A stretch of 64,000 bases of DNA from Eonycteris spelaea. Its lineage: Eukaryota > Chordata > Mammalia > Chiroptera > Pteropodidae. The DNA lies in assembly GCA_003508835.1 (NCBI GenBank), contig PUFA01000006.1, forward strand, positions 2,852,001 to 2,916,000. The letters are read 5' to 3'. Below the pieces are notes generated by a model. The model was not told where the DNA came from. It ran no database searches and saw only the letters and a program-made list of their open reading frames with translations. Shown in pieces: positions 59,521-64,000 of this stretch. Both the position numbers and the translations under genes were made by a program. The stretch's first letter is position 1. Every line of letters begins with the position of its first letter.

Positions 59521-61164
59521 AATATTCATCAGCTGCTTTATCTGGAGTCAAGTTTTGCTAAGGATCTTACAGATGCTGGAGGCATATTCCCTTCCCTGCA
59601 CAAGGTCACAGACCTTGGAATCACAAGACAGGCGCACATCAGGCCAGGACCCAACATTGTGGAGACAGTGAAGTAGGGCACTCTGGCTGAGATCAGAATA
59701 GTGTCCTTCCCTGACAATCCACCCGGAAAACTCTATTCATTCTTTATGTTCCATAAAAGCCTTCCCTGGCATGCATGCCTAGCCCTCACACCTATATTTC
59801 TCTGTATATGCACTTACTCTAATTGACATTCACACATAAGTCCCCTTGGACTGTGAGGTGGAGTAGGTTGAGGCCTGTGGGTAGTGGAGGCATGGTCTGG
59901 TTGGGTGTACAGGCCTTGAGTGCAAGCTGGGATGCTAAAATGTATGCTTAGGCCTGAGGAAGGCTTCTGGGGGCCTGGAGAATCCCACAGCACACAGGCT
60001 TATTAAGAAGTTGCCTGATTTATCCTCCCTGAGGATCAAATATTGAAGGGGAATCTAGCAGGCTCCTGGCTCATCCCTCACAGAGCCCAGCACCAGGTAA
60101 GGAGAGGAAGGGCACTGGCAGGGGCCTGAGCCATGCAGACCCATCCCTAGACATCCTCTGCCTGATGGTCTACACCAGCCCCTATCTCTGTCCAACTGGG
60201 TTCCTCCACCTCCTTTCTATCTACATCAGACCATCCAAGCCTAAGCATCTCTATGTTCAGCTCCCCGACCTCTGTCCTCCTATATTCATTGATTCCTTTC
60301 ATTTTCTCTTTCTTTGTCTTTATTTGTCATTTGGCTATGCTCCTCGGTTGAGATGGGGAGAAAAGCAGAAGGAAGTGAAAAATGTTTCTATGGAACTGAG
60401 GCAGCCCACTGAGGATATGGGAAAAGACACTGGTTAGAGAGATAAGGTAGGGATGAAAAGTTATAAGTCAGGGTAAGGAGTCGATTGAAGGTTCAGGACA
60501 GTCCTTGAGCTGGAGGAAGACACTGAAACTGGTAAGAGCTGTGATGCTCTTGTTGGGTAAGGGGAGGAAAGCACTGCCTTCAAACAGGATACTGATGTCC
60601 TGGCGTTCCTCTGGCACAGCCCTAGGCCATGCCCTGGGATGGCTGCAAAGGAGGGTCACAGTGAGCTTGGAGCCCCATATTCATCTGTCCCTGGCCCTTC
60701 ATCACTCTTTCCTATGAACTCTCCTCTTTTCATCAATTCTGAGCCATATTCTAGTCACCAAGTATGTAGCAGGGACTGGGAGTGGGATGCCTATTGAGTG
60801 ACTACTGCATTAGTCCAAGTGTCAGGTCCAGATGAAACTGGATGAAGAGAAGCATAGAGGGACAACCAAGTCTTTAACTCTTCCAGATATTGTGAACCAG
60901 AGACCCTCCTGCCCCACCAGCATAACTGGTTTATGCATCCTAGACATGTTGTCTGATCTTCTCACGGGTCAGCCAGTTTACTACCATGTCTTGTTTGTCC
61001 ATTTCACTCCAGCTCCTAGGACAGGGCCTGATAGGTAGGAGGTCCATCAAATTTTATTCCTCGTGGTGTTGTTTATCAAATGGTCAACAAAGACCATTTG
61101 TTGACCATTCATAAATACTGACCATCTGATAAGTGACACCATGAGAAAGAGGATTTGATGGAAA

Positions 61165-61350
61165 CTAGAGTTACTGAGTTCCAGCCCTGTGCTAGACCCA
61201 ATGCTAGGTACTTCACACATATCGTGTTTTGCTTCTCATGGGGTCTCTCCCTGGGAAATTGTGCATCAAAGAGATTTCATCACTTGAACAGGGCCAGAGT
61301 AGAAGTACTAAGACTTGAATTCAAGTCCTCTGATTCCAAATTCCATTTTC
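61165..61350 (-). mobile_element. MIR-like fragment, unit 3
   Basis: Paralogue of 43380-43570. Confidence 0.6.
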
Positions 61351-61561
61351 CTGCACTAGAATACACATTCTATGGCAGCACAGAATCAGTGCTAATTGTA
61401 AAGAAATATGTTAAATCGAAGCACAGTTTTAAACTGGGGCTTCCTGCCTATTATAAGTCTCAACTCCAGGAAAGAAAGGGACTCTAAAGGATAGCTTACC
61501 AGTGGAAGGAGTATTCCCACCAGGCTGAGAGGACTAAGAGATGCCAAATCTGTCTTTAAGC

Positions 61562-61616
61562 AAATAAATAAATAAATAAATAAATAAATAAACAAATAAA
61601 CAAACAAATAAATAAA
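61562..61616. repeat. (AAAT)n/(AAAC)n microsatellite, unit 3
   Basis: Tetranucleotide tract upstream of the OR-Y pseudogene. The unit 2 version (43779-43814) is shorter and mixed. Confidence 0.95.
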
Positions 61617-61851
61617 GGACAGCTGTTATTCTGCCTCAATTATAGCTTTAGGTCAAGCACAAAGACCCTTTCCTTTAGTTATGGGTAAGGCCAGGAAAAG
61701 GCAGAGTGGTGAGCAACACCATCTAAAAGGAAATCAAATGTGAGGAAGCTTCTGGAAGGCCAAAGATTCAAGAAACACAGACCTGGGTAATATTTCTAAA
61801 TACTTTAAGGTTTCTGGAGTTATATATCTTCTCCACATATCTGACTCACCC

Positions 61852-62778
61852 TTTCTCCAGGGATTCAAAAATTAATATAATCCTCTTCAACATCTTTCTC
61901 TTCCTCTACCTCTCTACACTTGCAGGCAATGGACTCATTGTCACCTTGTTCCACCTGGACTCCCGCCTCCACACACTCATGTGCTTTTTCCTCAGAGTCT
62001 CTCCATGCTGAATATGAGTTATGTCACCACCACTGTGCCCCAGAAGTTGGTGCATCCGGTCTGCCAGAAGACAACTATCTCCTATTTTGGATGTGTGATG
62101 CAGATGTACATATTTTTGGTGTTGGGCATCACTAAGGGCTGGGTGTTCTCTGTCATGGCCTATGATAGGTATGTAGCCATCTGCCACCCACTTAGGTACA
62201 AGGTTATCATGAAGCCATGGCTTTGTGGGGCAATGGTGGTCTTTTGTGGATTGTGGGGTGTCAGCTGTTCCTTAGTCTACATTGTCTTCACAATGCACCT
62301 GCCTTACTGTGGCCCCAATGAGATCAATCACTTCTTCTGTGAGGTTCCTGCTGTTCTAAAAGTGGCCTGTGCAGACACATGCCTCAATGACAGAGTCGAT
62401 TTCATTCTGGGCTTCATCCTTCTCCTGGTACCCCTTTCCTTCATTCCAGCCTCTTATATTCGCATCTTTGCCACCATCTTGAGAATCCCTTCAACCCAGG
62501 GTCGACTCAAGACCTTCTCACCTGGGCTTCCCACATCACCATGGTAACCATGCTCTGTGGACCTGCCATGTTTATGTACATGAACCCTGGGGCAGATGCC
62601 TCCCCAGAGCGGGACAAGAAACTGACCCTGTTCAACAATATCATCTCTGCCTTTCTCAACCCCATCATCTATAGCCTCAGAAACAAAGACGTGAAGAGGG
62701 ATTTCCTCAAGTTAACAGGCTGGGACAGGGTCTCTGAGGGAGGCCACTGGAGCACAGAAGGCCATAGCCAGGTGTAAA
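61852..62778 (+). pseudogene. Olfactory receptor Y, unit 3: 5'-deleted, frameshifted pseudogene
   Basis: Paralogue of 44507-45454. The exon start is missing: at about 61850 the sequence jumps from upstream flank (unit 2 about 44048) into codon ~20 (unit 2 about 44560), removing acceptor, ATG and N-terminus. A 1-bp deletion near 61998 and another near 62515 shift the frame; islands are open at 61981-62547 and 62541-62777. The normal TGA after S-V-S-E has become GGA, so the last frame runs about 14 codons further. Residues lost from the open unit 2 copy are kept here: the loop-2 Cys (PYCGPN), NPIIY and MAYDRY. Confidence 0.93.
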
Positions 62779-64000
62779 ACCACATAATCTGTGGGTTTTC
62801 CACACCATTCTCTCCTATAACCCAATGGACAGTTAAGAATCATTGACTTCTATTTGGGGAGATGTGAAGGTAGGTACCGGTCTGGGACTTGTTGATGGCT
62901 TCTGCAGCTGGGCTATCCTCAAACACCAACTGTAGACAGCGTGCCAACACAGAAGTTCTGTTTGATTCAAACTATTAGTCCTCTTTTTGATTAATGTTAG
63001 GCCTCTTTAGCATCAGAATTGTTGAGCCTTCATTAACTAAGAGCTCTCAATAAAAGTGATGGTTCAGATGGAGGTGATACAGATTCAATCCAGCCAGATG
63101 TCAGTGCAGTGCTGTAAACTCAATAAGGAATTAATGATGATTGTGGTATTGGTGGCATTGTGGTGATTATGACTTGTATAAGAAAGGATAATATTTTACT
63201 TCCCATTTCACAGCTGGTTATAGAAACTTTTCTGAACAAGCTTTGGAATGTAATAAGGAAGGGGATTTAGGATAGGTGCTGAGGTATTGGGAGAGAGAGC
63301 TGACAAGAGCCATACGGAAAGATCAGAAGGATGCACAGAGTCCTCAAGAAACAAGGGTAAAGGTAATGGTAGTAGAGAAATTATAAGGGTTGATCATGTA
63401 TCCAGGCTACATCAAAAGATAATAATACAACATTGGAAAGAGATGGAGGATAAGGGGAAAATTTGGGATGTGCCTTCATTTTAGGAAACAGAATTTCAGA
63501 GAGAAACCTCTATGAAGAGGAGACGACGCTCATTATGGAAAGGAACATATGACATACATGGGGCCCAAGGGTTGAAAATTTGGGGTGGTAGCAACCAGAG
63601 ATGGAATAGACAGGACAGAGTTGAAATCTCAGCCCCTCCATTTCCTAACTGTGGGCCTTAGGATATGACTCCTTAAGCACCTGAACATGAGTTTTCCGAG
63701 CCTCTGTTTTTTCTTTGGTAACATGGAAATAATAATACTTACTTTAAAGGGTTACATAGACTGTCACCTTTTTTGTCCAATAAGGAGATAGAAACTACTC
63801 AGTAAGTAAAACAGGGGAGATTTAACATAAAGAAATACTAACTATGATGAGACTAACTATAAGACAAAGAGAAACACTATGTGGTATCCGTGGGCCAAAA
63901 ATAGCAGTCAAGTTAGGACAAATAAGGGAGGGATTCAGACTTCATTTGGAGAAAGCGCGTTTCACGTGAAAGGCAGAAGATTTCACTGGTTTGGCAAAGC
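62779..64000. other. OR-Y 3' flank, unit 3
   Basis: Matches 45455-46710 of unit 2 with only about ten differences by eye, plus a 14-bp extra stretch near 63461-63474. Contains the sense MIR at about 63611-63760 and the AATAAA at 63049. No gene is seen. The frame at 63287-63484 also exists in unit 2 but has a different end and no recognisable domain. Confidence 0.6.

Larger units (their letters stand above)
50962..64000. repeat. Tandem segmental-duplication unit 3 (cut by window end)
   Basis: Third copy. It follows units 1 and 2 closely up to about 58520, then jumps to sequence matching 40895 in unit 2, so about 10.1 kb is missing. It then continues through an OR-Y pseudogene and 1.2 kb of 3' flank to the window end. 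The X gene of this unit should lie about 3-4 kb to the right of the window. Confidence 0.88.

Noticed and set aside
1..64000. CRISPR arrays, tRNA genes, bacterial-type operons or phage modules
   Set aside because: None seen. All periodic repeats are microsatellites and all protein-like signals are OR genes or retroelements.

Overview
The window is mammalian nuclear DNA: A+T-rich, packed with degraded L1, HAL1, L2, MIR and hAT-type repeats, and carrying only olfactory-receptor (OR) genes, whose coding exons are single and intronless. I see no Alu, rodent B1/B2, carnivore CAN or ruminant SINEs. The L1 pieces are all old and broken, and one SINE-like insertion has a 5S rRNA head. 5S-derived SINEs and an L1 extinction are both known from fruit bats (Pteropodidae), so a megabat is my best guess. 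It is an inference resting mainly on one element.

The whole window is a head-to-tail tandem segmental duplication of about three units. With the phase set at base 1, unit 1 is about 1-23352, unit 2 about 23353-50961 (the most complete, ~27.6 kb), and unit 3 about 50962-64000 (cut by the window end). The full unit runs in order: old L1 ORF2 relic; L2 and MIRs; an unclassified block; an endogenous-retrovirus pol fragment; an MLT1-like LTR holding a HAL1; hAT elements; an antisense L1; L1/L2 3' ends; OR gene 'Y' on the plus strand; ~4.2 kb spacer; OR gene 'X' on the minus strand. Y and X are convergent and belong to related class II subfamilies (OR2-like). I do not assign symbols.

Gene state differs by unit. 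In unit 2, Y (44507-45454) is open for 315 codons but has several conserved motif positions replaced. X (49679-50623) is open through all seven membrane segments but has no in-frame ATG before transmembrane segment 1. In unit 1, Y has been removed by a ~2.5 kb deletion that leaves its splice acceptor and first codons, and X is a multi-frameshift pseudogene. In unit 3, Y has lost its 5' end and has two frameshifts and a lost stop codon; X lies beyond the window. Another X copy is expected just left of base 1.

The units differ by large deletions: ~10 kb in unit 3, and 3.75 kb, 2.5 kb and ~0.85 kb (twice) in unit 1. Other notable items are a perfect 149-bp inverted repeat in unit 2, a 188-bp tract of the retroviral fragment that is identical in all three units, and a tract of about 99% identity downstream of Y shared by units 2 and 3. 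I found no CRISPR array, operon or novel multi-gene system. The interest lies in OR birth and death and in the mechanisms of rearrangement.
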